This document shows, piece by piece, positions 25,172 through 34,281 of a stretch of DNA of 64,000 nucleotides; position 1 is the stretch's first letter, and every line of letters starts with the position of its first letter. The stretch lies in NCBI RefSeq assembly GCF_003605435.1, contig NZ_QXQB01000005.1, positions 186,001 to 250,000 of the forward strand, written 5' to 3'. The notes beneath the pieces were generated by a model that was not told the origin of the DNA, made no database searches, and saw only the letters and a list, made by a program, of their open reading frames with translations. The translations under genes were made by a program, and so were the position numbers. Origin of the DNA: Paenibacillus pinisoli (GTDB lineage: Bacteria > Bacillota > Bacilli > Paenibacillales > Paenibacillaceae).

Positions 25172-25993
25172 TTAGCTGCTATTACATTTCACGTCACCCG
25201 CTTCAAGAAGCGGCTCGTACATCATCAACGCTTTGTTTTCCGTTACCAACTCGTCTGCGATGCATTCACGGTCCGTATTTAGGACACGCCGATAAATTTG
25301 ATTGCATCTGGTATACCCGCCCCAATATTCTTGCGCCATCCGGTGCTCGCGTTCATACACTTCATATTGATAGATAGGCGGCTCCGTACATCGCCATTCC
25401 CCAACAAGCTGCTCATCTGTCAAATAAAGCGTCAACTGATAGGGCGTTTCAGTAGCATTATAGATTTGCAGATCCAAATAATTGTATGCGCAAGTCGCGC
25501 CGCTGCCGAACGGCTGTGTTCGGTTCGAATCCGGGAACACGTCATAGCTGTGGCGATGTCTCTCGACGACAGTAAGAGGCGTGTGAAGCGTAATCCAATA
25601 TAGCAGATTCGACAATTGGCATAATCCCCCGCCTATCCCCTTCTTGAAACTGCCATAAAACAAGACCATACCCTCTACATACCCTTTTCTTTTGGTCGGC
25701 TTTCCGATCAGCTTCCAATAAGACAATGTCTCTCCTGGCTGTAGGATAACTCCATTCAACTGTTGCAAAGCTATTTTCAGATTAATTATTTTATTTTGCT
25801 GCAAGGACATCTCCACATCTCTTAATCGTCGAAGCAATGGCGTCTGATGTGAGCTGATGCGATAAGGAAGCTTTGACGTGCTTATCGTTCTCGTATAGAT
25901 CCTGCCGCTGAACCGCCATGCAAGATGTCTTCTGAACCGATAATACATCGTGCCCGCCATTATTCTTGCCTTCGATCGCTTGATTGGCTTCAT
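25172..25993 (-). CDS. VanW family protein
   Basis: 273 residues. The VanW core is clear: LQPGETLSYWKLIGKPTKRKGY, then GIGGGLCQLSNLLYW and the ERHRHSYDVFPDSNRTQPFGSGATCAYNYLDL block. No signal peptide and no G5 domain, so this is the short cytoplasmic form first seen in the vanB cluster. Chromosomal members without other van genes are common in Firmicutes; no van genes are nearby. Function unknown. Confidence 0.85.
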   Translation of the reverse strand: MKPIKRSKARIMAGTMYYRFRRHLAWRFSGRIYTRTISTSKLPYRISSHQTPLLRRLRDVEMSLQQNKIINLKIALQQLNGVILQPGETLSYWKLIGKPTKRKGYVEGMVLFYGSFKKGIGGGLCQLSNLLYWITLHTPLTVVERHRHSYDVFPDSNRTQPFGSGATCAYNYLDLQIYNATETPYQLTLYLTDEQLVGEWRCTEPPIYQYEVYEREHRMAQEYWGGYTRCNQIYRRVLNTDRECIADELVTENKALMMYEPLLEAGDVKCNSS

Positions 25994-26045
25994 ATCACTT
26001 CTCCTTTGCTTCCAAGTGAACCCAATGATTGGAAATGATTGTAGC

Positions 26046-26100
26046 TAAAAAAGCCGAAAGGTGTCAAGCACTATGCGGTCATTAGCGGACACCTTCGACT
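26046..26100 (-). terminator. Terminator of the beta-helix protein gene
   Basis: Minus-strand arms CGAAGGTGTC and GACACCTTTCG (26099-26052), a 22-base loop, then GGC and a run of six T. Located 20 bases after the stop at 26121. Confidence 0.75.
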
Positions 26101-26120
26101 ATTCGATTCGCTTCTAATCG

Positions 26121-27914
26121 TTAAGGCTCAATGCCCCATACCAGAACGCCGTTGTGATACAAAGTAATTTTGTCATGATCGGCGAATGATGTTAAGGACG
26201 GCGCATAAGAGTAATCATTGGCTTCGTTGAAATTCGACCAGTTGCTGTTGTTGATTCTGGCTTTGATGACACCCGTATCACCCGATGCCGCAATGCTGCC
26301 TGCGCCGGACAGAAATCCAAGCTCCAGATAAGCATCAGCCGTAGAGGTCGGAGACCCCATTATATAGAAGCTGCCCGTTATGTTAGTCTTGCCGATGACG
26401 GCATAGTCGATGGTCAGGTTTTGAGCTACAGCAGCTTCCCGCTTGTAATAATAGCGAACCGTTAGTTCGCTGAGCGGTATCGCCGCTGTACCGGTATTCA
26501 CAATTTTGAGAAAGGGCTTAATCGCGTTATTGCCGACCACGCCATCTCCGTCCTCATATTGAATCTTAAGCGAAGAGCTTCCTCCGCCCCCGCCCGACGA
26601 CAATGTTGTCGCACTGGCCGCAGCGCTGCTGGCGGACACATTGTTGAATGCATCATAGGCCCTAACTGTATAGGTATATGACGTGGATGAGCTTAACCCC
26701 GTATCGGTAAAGGATGTCGTATTTGTAGTTGCAAATTGCAAGCCATTCCGATAGATGCGGTACCCAATTACACCTACATTGTCGGAAGATGCGCTCCAAG
26801 CGAGCGTAATCGCACTGCTTGAAGAGGCAGCCGCGCTTAAGCCGCCGGGTACTGTAGGCGCTTGACGGTCCCAAGAGACAGGCGGATGTCCCGCAAAAAA
26901 TTGATTATTCGTATACGTGTTGCCGTCGCTTGTATCCCCTAAGCTTTGATTTGAAGTCTCGTTCGCGGGACACCACGGACTGCTGCTTGTGCGATTCACT
27001 TCCGCAATATCGGCAGTTATGCCTGTGTTGTTCTGTCGGTAACCGATATTATTACGAATGGTCACATGGACGCCCTTCACATCGATGAAGCTGTCGGCAA
27101 AATTGAAGCCCGCTCCGGCAATGCCCGCGCCAAGAAAAAGATTATCCTCGATTAGAGTATGCGAAGTTCCTTCCTTAATATCTAGCGGTTCGGCAGCTAC
27201 AGCCGGCCCTATCACATTGTTGCGCACAATCGTATGAAGCACAGCTCGATTATAGCCTTGACCCGGACCGACGCTGCTGCCCGGCATGCCTTCATTCACA
27301 TCCCACACCGAGCGATCCGAGCCGATATAGATGCCTTCAGCAAAGCCTTTGTCCGTCGCATTGCCAGTCGCCCCGGTCTCGTCGACAACGCAATTCTCGA
27401 TAATGGCATAAGAGCTTCCGTCGCGAACATGAATGCCTTCCTGCCCCACATGCCGCACCGTGACACCGTTCAAATGTACGTAATTGGCATTGTCGAGCAC
27501 GATTCCCTTCTGGCCGTGAGTAATCATAATATTGTTGATGTTCCAATGGTCGCCGGTTAGATAGAGCGTATATCCCGGTGAGGATATGGAGCCGCCTTTC
27601 AGAACGGCCGGATTGGCTGGATTGGCGCTTTGAAGCGTAATAGGCGCAGCAGCGGTTCCGCTTGCCCCGGAGTAATAATAAGCTGGCCGTATACCTATCG
27701 CAGAAGCTGTTGTCAGCTCATATGTACCTGGTGCCACTAGTATGACATCGCCTGGTACCGCTTGCTGTAAGGCAGCCTGAATCCCCGAGACGGTATCAAC
27801 CTGGATTACCGCTGCCGCTTTTGACTCAGGCGTTTGAAACGTAAAGGTGCCGAGAATTAAAACCAACCCTAACAGCCCTATCATGATGCGATGCAGAATC
27901 TTTTTCAATGACAT
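26121..27914 (-). CDS. Secreted right-handed beta-helix protein with FnIII and CBM3
   Basis: 597 residues. Signal peptide (LHRIMIGLLGLVLILGTFTF) cleaved near SKAAA (residue 34). Residues 40-340 form a parallel beta-helix of the pectate-lyase/PL9 or PL31 type (VDTVSGIQAALQQAVPGDVI; many NNxI rungs). Residues about 345-435 are a fibronectin type III domain (TVPGGLSAAASSSSAITLAW). A Ser/Gly linker (SSGGGGGSSS) leads to a family 3 carbohydrate-binding module (450-597, IQYEDGDG...IKPFLKIVNTGT). Extracellular polysaccharide-binding, probably a lyase; catalytic residues cannot be assigned. Confidence 0.85.
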   Translation of the reverse strand: MSLKKILHRIMIGLLGLVLILGTFTFQTPESKAAAVIQVDTVSGIQAALQQAVPGDVILVAPGTYELTTASAIGIRPAYYYSGASGTAAAPITLQSANPANPAVLKGGSISSPGYTLYLTGDHWNINNIMITHGQKGIVLDNANYVHLNGVTVRHVGQEGIHVRDGSSYAIIENCVVDETGATGNATDKGFAEGIYIGSDRSVWDVNEGMPGSSVGPGQGYNRAVLHTIVRNNVIGPAVAAEPLDIKEGTSHTLIEDNLFLGAGIAGAGFNFADSFIDVKGVHVTIRNNIGYRQNNTGITADIAEVNRTSSSPWCPANETSNQSLGDTSDGNTYTNNQFFAGHPPVSWDRQAPTVPGGLSAAASSSSAITLAWSASSDNVGVIGYRIYRNGLQFATTNTTSFTDTGLSSSTSYTYTVRAYDAFNNVSASSAAASATTLSSGGGGGSSSLKIQYEDGDGVVGNNAIKPFLKIVNTGTAAIPLSELTVRYYYKREAAVAQNLTIDYAVIGKTNITGSFYIMGSPTSTADAYLELGFLSGAGSIAASGDTGVIKARINNSNWSNFNEANDYSYAPSLTSFADHDKITLYHNGVLVWGIEP

Positions 27915-28023
27915 TCACTCCCCATAGATTGGAATACTTGCATGACATCGTCGTCACTTTCCATCATATTCAGGCAAGCGAATGCCAAGAATGCTATCTT
28001 GCTGTTTCAAGACATGTATCTGT

Positions 28024-28440
28024 TTACTCAGTCATACAGCTGCAAACCATAATAGGATTGCCATCCGGATCTATGAAAGAAAATTCCGACAAATCCGGAT
28101 AGACCTGAATCGGGCTCGTAATCTTAGCCCCTAACTCCTTCACATGCAGAAAGGAGGCATTAATATCATGGGTGCTAAGATTAAATAACGGATGAGAGGA
28201 TGGCGTAAATTGATAATCTTGATCGAAGCAATGATTGTCAAGTGTAATACCCGGCCGTCCCTCTCCCATAGGAAAAGTATAGATAGGCCCGACATAATCC
28301 TTCTGCGGAACCTCTATGCCAAGCAGCCTTGAATACCATTGAATCGAATCGTTCAAGTTTCGAACATGAATAAAGATGGTATCAACGCGGCTCATAATCG
28401 GGCCTGCCATGAATAAATCCCCCTTCTCTATATGCGCCAT
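28024..28440 (-). CDS. VOC (glyoxalase) family protein
   Basis: 138 residues with two VOC half domains: VDTIFIHVRNLNDSIQWYSRLLGIE and STHDINASFLHVKELGAKIT...EFSFIDPDGNPIMV. Both ATG 28440 (after GGGGGGAG) and an internal ATG ten codons in (after GAAGGGGGA) have good ribosome sites; the shorter form starts nearer the conserved fold. Likely small-molecule metalloenzyme or drug-binding protein. Confidence 0.8.
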   Translation of the reverse strand: MAHIEKGDLFMAGPIMSRVDTIFIHVRNLNDSIQWYSRLLGIEVPQKDYVGPIYTFPMGEGRPGITLDNHCFDQDYQFTPSSHPLFNLSTHDINASFLHVKELGAKITSPIQVYPDLSEFSFIDPDGNPIMVCSCMTE

Positions 28441-28462
28441 TACATGACTCCCCCCAAAATAT

Positions 28463-28912
28463 TTACAGCTTCAAGACATAGCCTGTCTTCACATCGCCCC
28501 GGTATCCAGCCGTCTGATAGAACTGATGGACGGCAATGTCCGTACGGCTAGTAAGCAGCATTATTTTGTAACAGCCGCTCTGTTCCGCTATTTCCTTGGC
28601 TTTGTTGAGCGCCAGTCGGCCCAGCCCCCTTCTTCTATACTCTTTATGGGTAACAACATTCTCAATTAAGGCGTAAGGTTTTGCTCCCCGTGTCAAATTT
28701 TTCAGGATATGCAATACGCACGAAGCGGCAAGCACGCCATCTTGCTCGACTGCGATCATTTTCAGCGATTCGTCTTGTATCATGGCTTTCCAATGAAGCC
28801 GCAGCTCTTCGCTGTCCTCCAAGGCAGGGTCATGCTCATTCAACTGGGCGTAGAGGGCGAGCAGAGCATCTCGCTCATCCTCTTGTATAAATCTGACGAT
28901 TGTTTGTGTCAT
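28463..28912 (-). CDS. GNAT family N-acetyltransferase
   Basis: 149 residues, GNAT with YALIENVVTHKEYRRRGLGRLALNKAKEIAEQSGCYKIMLLTSRTD; the RRRGLGR acetyl-CoA loop is canonical and the late VHQFYQTAGY completes the fold. Start ATG 28910-28912 seven bases after AGGAGA. Between PhzF and VOC genes on the same strand. Substrate unknown. Confidence 0.85.
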   Translation of the reverse strand: MTQTIVRFIQEDERDALLALYAQLNEHDPALEDSEELRLHWKAMIQDESLKMIAVEQDGVLAASCVLHILKNLTRGAKPYALIENVVTHKEYRRRGLGRLALNKAKEIAEQSGCYKIMLLTSRTDIAVHQFYQTAGYRGDVKTGYVLKL

Positions 28913-28941
28913 ACCGTTTTCTCCTCGCATCCGAATTTCTA

Positions 28942-29823
28942 TTATAAGACGATTGATAATTCTTTCACAAATACGGCATTGCCTGAGACAAAGACATTCA
29001 TGCCTGTATCCGTACGCTGCACATCCACCTGCACTCTTCCGTCCCGCTGCACCTCATGGCCTTGTTCAATCTGGCAAGATAGCTGATTAAGCTCCGGATG
29101 GACATAAGTTAAATAGTAGGCGCCCATAACGCCCGAAGCCGTTCCCGTTACAGCATCTTCAATTGTACCCGAATAGGGAGAAGAGAAATGTCTTGCATGC
29201 ATCATCGCTTCTGGAGAAGCTGTCTCGAAGCCGAATGGATGAATGGATGCCCGCGGCATCTCCGTCAATAGCACAGGAAACTGGGAGGAATCAGGGCGCA
29301 TGTCGGCAAACGCGGATAGTTCCCGAATGGGAATCAGGAGCGTCCATGTTCCTGTACTTCCATACATAATCGGATATCTTTCATCCAGCTCTCCCATAGT
29401 GAGGCCGACGGCATTCATTAACCGCTCTTTATCCCCTTCGAAAGGCACAAATTCCGGTGAGCTTTGCTGCATACGGATCGTCAACAGCTCATTCGCATCC
29501 ACCGCAATCGTAACAGGCAATATACCTGCTCTTGTCTCTATAGTAATTTCAGATAACATGCCCAGATACCCTCTTGTGCGCAGGCCGTAGATGGCCGCCA
29601 TTGTGGCATGTCCGCATAAATTGATCTCGTGGCCGGGCGTAAAATACCTGAGCCGAACCGTAGCCTCGGAAGAGGATTGGACAAATACGGTCTCGTTAAA
29701 GCCGACTTTCGCTGCAATCTCCAGCATGACGGCTTCATCTAAGTGATCTGCCTCAAAAACAACACCTGCCGGATTCCCTTGGTTTGGAATATGAGTGAAT
29801 GCATCGTAATGATAAACAATCAT
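28942..29823 (-). CDS. PhzF family isomerase/epimerase
   Basis: 293 residues. PhzF fold with catalytic acid region GNPAGVV followed by GFNETVFVQ (conserved Glu), RYFTPGHEINLCGHATMAA and late EDAVTGTASGVMGAYY. Two-domain hot-dog-like proteins of the diaminopimelate-epimerase superfamily; PhzF isomerises DHHA in phenazine synthesis, but isolated members like this have unknown substrates. Start ATG 29821-29823 after AGAGGAAG. No phenazine genes nearby. Confidence 0.85.
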   Translation of the reverse strand: MIVYHYDAFTHIPNQGNPAGVVFEADHLDEAVMLEIAAKVGFNETVFVQSSSEATVRLRYFTPGHEINLCGHATMAAIYGLRTRGYLGMLSEITIETRAGILPVTIAVDANELLTIRMQQSSPEFVPFEGDKERLMNAVGLTMGELDERYPIMYGSTGTWTLLIPIRELSAFADMRPDSSQFPVLLTEMPRASIHPFGFETASPEAMMHARHFSSPYSGTIEDAVTGTASGVMGAYYLTYVHPELNQLSCQIEQGHEVQRDGRVQVDVQRTDTGMNVFVSGNAVFVKELSIVL

Positions 29824-29903
29824 GTCGTACTTCCTCTCAGCAAAAATGATGTTCAACCTTTGAGTCGAGATGATGCTCCTCCTTCGGATGCATAGTTGCT
29901 AGC

Positions 29904-29939
29904 AAGCCCCACCCTCGGACTTGACCATGAGTGGGGCTT
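29904..29939. terminator. Hairpin between the Cof-type HAD and PhzF genes
   Basis: Arms AAGCCCCAC (29904-29912) and GTGGGGCTT (29931-29939), 18-base loop. A T-run is weak on either strand. It lies about 110 bases after the HAD stop and may terminate that transcript. Confidence 0.5.
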
Positions 29940-30046
29940 TGGTATCAATTTAGTATGAATAAGTACAAGGTTTTGTTATTGATTTCCATTATACCATTCC
30001 ATTTTCCGGGATCCTATATCGATAGTTCGACTTTTTTTGATACAAA

Positions 30047-30853
30047 TCAACGATTCTGGGCGAGATGATTTGCTTCCTTCAACAATCTCTCCAATACGAT
30101 GGCTACTCCATCTTTCTCGTTGGTCTCTGTTATCTCCTTGGCCATTTGCTTTAGCTCAGGCACCGCATTGCCCATAGCGACAGGCCAGCCGCAGTTCTCG
30201 AACAAGCCCATATCATTAAAATCATCACCGAACGCTGCCACTTCCTCCAGCGGAATGCCATATGCCCCGCATATAGCAGCAACTCCCAGCTCCTTCGATG
30301 CTTCCCGCGAAGAGATTTGAATCAGCTCTCCTCCGTCTGTCTCCAGAATACGAAGCTGTGATGAATAAGCCCCCAACGACCGGTCAATATGAATCGGACC
30401 AGATATTAATACCTTTGTCGCGGCTTGCATACGCAGCTGCTCCAGTGAAGTAACCGAAGGGCCTTGCTTTACGCCTGCTCGTAAAGCTGCGTCAATCGGC
30501 TTCAAGCTCATCCATTCATCCTGCACCTCAACGCTAATTTCAATATCCGGATTATCATTCAAACAGGCATCCAGAATGACCGCAGTTAACGGCGCTGGAA
30601 TCGGATGATGAATCTTCAGCCCTGTGTGAACACAGTCGATGTAAGCTCCGTTGTAATAGACAAAGGAGCCTATCTGTAACAGCTCGTCCGGCAAAAACTG
30701 TTTAACCGTACGCGGTGGTCGGGCCGTTGCGAATATCACTTTTAATCCTTGTGAATAGCACTGGCTCACTGCCCTAGCGTTACGATCGCTAATTTGTTTG
30801 TTGGACTGCAGCAATGTGCCGTCCAGGTCAAGTACGACTGCTGATAGCCTCAT
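30047..30853 (-). CDS. Cof-type HAD-IIB hydrolase
   Basis: 268 residues. Motif I DLDGTLLQSN (9-18), motif II FATAR, C2-type cap and the late motif AAFGDDFNDMGLFENCGWPVAMGNA, the Cof/YidA signature. Probably a sugar- or nucleotide-phosphate phosphatase. The start overlaps the stop of the upstream DinB gene by four bases (ATGA), indicating coupled expression. Confidence 0.85.
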   Translation of the reverse strand: MRLSAVVLDLDGTLLQSNKQISDRNARAVSQCYSQGLKVIFATARPPRTVKQFLPDELLQIGSFVYYNGAYIDCVHTGLKIHHPIPAPLTAVILDACLNDNPDIEISVEVQDEWMSLKPIDAALRAGVKQGPSVTSLEQLRMQAATKVLISGPIHIDRSLGAYSSQLRILETDGGELIQISSREASKELGVAAICGAYGIPLEEVAAFGDDFNDMGLFENCGWPVAMGNAVPELKQMAKEITETNEKDGVAIVLERLLKEANHLAQNR

Positions 30854-31347
30854 GCTTTGTCAGCCTTTCGTCGCGGAATCGAGGTTGCTATGTATGCATC
30901 GTCTTTTAGAAGCTTGGCGATATAGAGAATTTGGCCCATATGCTCGGAGAAGTGTGCTGCGCACTGGAAGAGCATATCAAGGTGGGATCTTTCTTTACCT
31001 CTTACAAGCTGAGTCTGCTGCCAATGCTTTTCGTTCAACTGCGCCACCGTACTGGTTGCGATAAGGAACGACTCTTCCGTCAGCTTGGTCAATTCCTCCT
31101 TGGATAGATATATCGGTTCGAACTCAGCATCTCTGTCGCGGGTTATGACATGGCCTTGGATGCCTGACACGATTCGTTCGTCAATATTCCCTCTGATATG
31201 TACGATAAGGTTCGCAATACTGTTGCTGGAATCATTAGGTCGCCAATTCAGCTCTTCATCATTCAGTTGATGGATCGCAAGCAGCATTCGCCGTTCAATT
31301 TCCCTAAATTTGTGTATAAGCAATTCGCGAATAACTTCTGTATCCAA
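30850..31347 (-). CDS. DinB-fold protein (DUF1572-like)
   Basis: 165 residues, four-helix DinB-type protein: ELLIHKFREIERRMLLAIHQLNDEELNWRP, SNSIANLIVHIRGNI with one histidine ligand and the late CAAHFSEHMGQILYIAK supplying the others. Metal binding likely. Starts three bases after the pyrE stop region upstream and overlaps the HAD gene by four bases. Substrate unknown. Confidence 0.8.
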   Translation of the reverse strand: MDTEVIRELLIHKFREIERRMLLAIHQLNDEELNWRPNDSSNSIANLIVHIRGNIDERIVSGIQGHVITRDRDAEFEPIYLSKEELTKLTEESFLIATSTVAQLNEKHWQQTQLVRGKERSHLDMLFQCAAHFSEHMGQILYIAKLLKDDAYIATSIPRRKADKA

Positions 31348-31350
31348 TCG

Positions 31351-31881
31351 CTATCCCTCCCTGCGGGCGTTCAATAATTGCTCCATCGTGAACAAGGCAT
31401 GAACCCGGACACCAATCTCTTCCAGCTTGCGTCTGCCATCGGGGTTGCGTTCAATGACGCATATCACATCCTCTACAATTGCGCCGGCTTCGCGCAGCTC
31501 CTGAGTGCTGATGATAACTTGTCCGCCAGTTGTGATTACATCCTCGACCACACAAACACGCTTGCCTGCTATATTCGCTCCTTCGGCAAGCTTGCAGGTT
31601 CCGTATTCCTTTGCCTTCTTCCGCACAAATGCAGCAGGCACACCCGATTGAAGCGACAAGGCGGTTACAACAGGAATTCCCCCCATCTCCAATCCCGCAA
31701 GCACTTCGATGCCGCTTGGAATAAGCGGCTCCAATTGCTTGGCGATCATACGCAGCACGTCAGGATCTGCCTCGAACAAATATTTGTCGAAGTATTCGCT
31801 CGAAACTTGTCCAGACCGCAAGGTGAATGTACCGTTCAGGTGCGCCGTGTCATAGATTTGCTTAGCCAGAAGTAGTGTCAT
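31351..31881 (-). CDS. pyrE: Orotate phosphoribosyltransferase
   Basis: 176 residues. PRPP-binding motif VCVVEDVITTGGQ (near 108-120) and KEYGTCKLAEGANIAGKR with the catalytic lysines. Converts orotate and PRPP to orotidine monophosphate in UMP synthesis. Start ATG 31879-31881 five bases after GGGAGG. In Bacillales pyrE usually ends the pyr operon with pyrF; here it stands alone among unrelated genes, so it may be a second copy or a specialised phosphoribosyltransferase. Confidence 0.85.
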   Translation of the reverse strand: MTLLLAKQIYDTAHLNGTFTLRSGQVSSEYFDKYLFEADPDVLRMIAKQLEPLIPSGIEVLAGLEMGGIPVVTALSLQSGVPAAFVRKKAKEYGTCKLAEGANIAGKRVCVVEDVITTGGQVIISTQELREAGAIVEDVICVIERNPDGRRKLEEIGVRVHALFTMEQLLNARREG

Positions 31882-31941
31882 AGAAACCTCCCAAGAATAG
31901 ATTTCTATTATCATACAATTGTTTACTTAATATGGGAATCG

Positions 31942-32466
31942 TTATTTTTCGTCTTTCCGGGTGATTGCTGCATGAATCTGGGCGAGGTGGTGCTGGTTAT
32001 GCCATATGATTCGCTGCAGTGCTATATCTAGAGTTATACTTCCCAGCGCCTGAGTAATCAGGGTTCGCTTGAAGTCGCTCTCCTGCATATGAGTCATGAT
32101 CTTAAAGAGGCGTTCGTGAATCAGCTCCAATAGCGCGATGGCATGAGCCACAGGTATGTTCTTGTAGTCGATTAGCCCTGCCCACAAGTCTTCACGGTAC
32201 GAGTTCGCCTCCGGCGCTTCCTCCGTTAGTGCTCGTTTGAATCGCAAATAAGCATTCATATCGTTATCGGCCATATGATGAATGATTTGACGAATGGTCC
32301 ATCCATCCGACCGATAGCTGTGCTCCAGTTGCTCTTCGGTCAACGAAGCTGCCACTCGGCGCAATGTCTTAGCAATCTCAGGCAGATCAGCGATTAGCTG
32401 CATCCGGTCGTATGTTGACAGCTCTTGCGGGTGAAACTTGCCGATCGGATAACGTATCAAATCCAT
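31942..32466 (-). CDS. BstA/YfiT-type DinB-fold metal protein, second copy
   Basis: 174 residues, paralogue of the protein at 12676-13212: same opening (IRYPIGKFHPQELS), same first ligand block (QIIHHMADNDMNAYLRFKRAL) and last block (WHNQHHLAQIHAA). All three putative metal histidines are kept. Family role: bacillithiol-dependent transferase or related hydrolase. Start ATG 32466. Followed by pyrE, preceded by a membrane-anchored protein gene. Confidence 0.75.
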   Translation of the reverse strand: MDLIRYPIGKFHPQELSTYDRMQLIADLPEIAKTLRRVAASLTEEQLEHSYRSDGWTIRQIIHHMADNDMNAYLRFKRALTEEAPEANSYREDLWAGLIDYKNIPVAHAIALLELIHERLFKIMTHMQESDFKRTLITQALGSITLDIALQRIIWHNQHHLAQIHAAITRKDEK

Positions 32467-32496
32467 AAGACTGACTCCTATTCTCTAGCTGTAATA

Positions 32497-33048
32497 TTAT
32501 AAGTGAACCCTTACATCAATTAGCTTTGACCAGCTCATATCGTTGCCGACCCAGCCTTCTTCACTATGTACATACAGAAGCTTTGCATCTTCCCACTGTT
32601 CTATCTTTTGATCCGAGTTAAAGTATGCGCGAAGCTTATAGGTCCCCTTCTGGACAGGCGCCCAGATTCCATAGAAGGTGTCTTTCTCCCAATACAAGAG
32701 ATTATGGGTGGTAAGAGCGTCCATCATCCTCGGTTCATCCTTGTCGACCAGTGCAATGTTCGTAGGCAAAAAATAACCTAGTTCCTCATCCTTGGCATCA
32801 TACGACAAACGATTGATTCCAGAAATAATTGGATACATAAGATGCGCACTGTCGTTATCCTGGGTGAGCGAAATCTCGAGCATATAGTCGTAATCCATAT
32901 TGGGATTGGTGTTGGCCATGACGGTTGCCTCAAGCTTAATGTCATCCGGAACTGTACGAACCGTCGTTGTCGACTCATAAGCATAGAATCCTGCAGCCAG
33001 AATCAGTATAAGCGCGAGTACGGCCAGCACTGCTTTCTTATTATTCAT
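32497..33048 (-). CDS. Membrane-anchored hypothetical protein
   Basis: 183 residues. An N-terminal anchor (AVLAVLALILILAAGFYAY) is followed by an extracytoplasmic beta-rich domain (IKLEATVMANTNPNMDYDYMLEISL; GTYKLRAYFNSDQ) that resembles an immunoglobulin-like fold. Start ATG 33046-33048, nine bases from GGGG; an ATG two codons earlier is too near that site. No family recognised. Confidence 0.6.
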   Translation of the reverse strand: MNNKKAVLAVLALILILAAGFYAYESTTTVRTVPDDIKLEATVMANTNPNMDYDYMLEISLTQDNDSAHLMYPIISGINRLSYDAKDEELGYFLPTNIALVDKDEPRMMDALTTHNLLYWEKDTFYGIWAPVQKGTYKLRAYFNSDQKIEQWEDAKLLYVHSEEGWVGNDMSWSKLIDVRVHL

Positions 33049-33349
33049 AGGCATCAGCCCCTTTTGTGTTTATCTAGTGTCTAGTTTATTAGAACGTTAC
33101 GAATTTGTAAGAAGTTTCAACAAAAAGTAAAAAAAATTTATAGAAACGGGCTGACTGCTCAGCATTCAGATTGAACAGCAGATGTTGCTTGGTAGGCTTG
33201 TATAGTGTGGCTAGAACGATTAGTGGAAGCAGTTTAACTGGCGCAGCGTATGCAGAAAGCGGCCTATCATCCGCTTACTTAGGAAGAAGGGGTATGTTCC
33301 CAATTAGGAGTGAAGACATTGGAATTCGAACTATAGTTATAGCCGAAGG

Positions 33350-33805
33350 TTAATCGGCTTCTATTTTCATTTGGATGGAATAAGGCCTGAAGCCAAGAGA
33401 TGACCAGAATGCATGGCCAACTTCGTTATGATGGAGTACATCAATGGTGAGGCTGCTTCTTTTGGGGAATAACTCTTCTTTCAGCAGAGACATGCCCCGA
33501 CGCCCCATCCCCTTCTGACGATAATTCCGAACGATAAAATACTGACGAATATATATTTCGACTCTTTCCGGCTGAAAAGGCTGCTGGCGTTCTTGATACA
33601 ACGCATAGCCGATGGTTTCCTCTTCGCTAAGCAGGATCACTGCCTGCCATTCACTCTTCAGGAAGCCAGCCATCCGCTCAGACAGTTGCTCCAGATTCAT
33701 AGAATTGGCGCTTCCTTCATCCTGAATCAATTGCAAGTTCATACCCGCCAATAGCGGTATATCCATTTCATGAGCGAGCCGATAGCTCATGGCAAGATCA
33801 GACAT
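33350..33805 (-). CDS. GNAT family N-acetyltransferase
   Basis: 151 residues. GNAT core IRQYFIVRNYRQKGMGRRGMSLLKEELFPKRSSLTIDVLHHNEVGHAFWSSLGF; the RQKGMGR loop binds acetyl-CoA. Start taken as ATG 33803-33805 after AAAAGGAAG; a GTG three codons upstream sits too close. The region between it and 33049 (about 300 bases) contains no gene I can support. Substrate unknown. Confidence 0.8.
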   Translation of the reverse strand: MSDLAMSYRLAHEMDIPLLAGMNLQLIQDEGSANSMNLEQLSERMAGFLKSEWQAVILLSEEETIGYALYQERQQPFQPERVEIYIRQYFIVRNYRQKGMGRRGMSLLKEELFPKRSSLTIDVLHHNEVGHAFWSSLGFRPYSIQMKIEAD

Positions 33806-33828
33806 AGCATTCACTTCCTTTTGTTCGG

Positions 33829-34242
33829 TTAAATACTGTAGTCTTCCTCCAATATGACGGGTACAGCTATGATCGAGGTTACAGCTTTAGTCCGCTTGTA
33901 ATAGCACAGCTCAATATGAACGTCCACTTCGATATGGTCAAATTGTTCATTCGGAAGCCGGAACATAGAGGGGTCTCCAGCTGCATTAGTAACAACAATT
34001 TTGTTTTGGCGCTTCTCGGTCATTATACCTCTGCATGTCTGCTTATCTTGATAGATAAGATCCAGGCTAATCATAATAATCACGAATAGTAACACGGTGA
34101 TGCCTATGATGAGAGCAAAACTCAAGATTGCAGGATGATCATTGTAAATATTGAACCACAGAAAATAACATGCTATGATGATCATCCCTACTGATGAGAA
34201 TAGGGATCTTTTCAAGCTTTTGGCCACTTTGTTTTGATCCAA
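33829..34242 (-). CDS. Two-segment membrane protein, hypothetical
   Basis: 137 residues. Two membrane segments near 17-32 (GMIIIACYFLWFNIY) and 39-62 (LSFALIIGITVLLFVIIMISL), then a cytoplasmic or external beta-rich domain of 75 residues. Similar in outline to the proteins at 37436 and 41621, which may form a loose family of small two-helix proteins in this genome. No known domain. Confidence 0.6.
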   Translation of the reverse strand: MDQNKVAKSLKRSLFSSVGMIIIACYFLWFNIYNDHPAILSFALIIGITVLLFVIIMISLDLIYQDKQTCRGIMTEKRQNKIVVTNAAGDPSMFRLPNEQFDHIEVDVHIELCYYKRTKAVTSIIAVPVILEEDYSI

Positions 34243-34281
34243 TCACAGCCATCTCCTTTCAGCGCAAAGCTGTCGCTTCCC

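Noticed and set aside
25172..25993. Vancomycin resistance cluster
   Set aside because: Only VanW is present; no vanHAX, vanY or vanRS genes flank it.
28942..29823. Phenazine biosynthesis locus
   Set aside because: PhzF-family protein is isolated; no other phz genes are in the window.
33171..33353. Plus-strand 60-residue frame
   Set aside because: No good ribosome site, no recognisable sequence, and it runs into the stop of the opposing GNAT gene.
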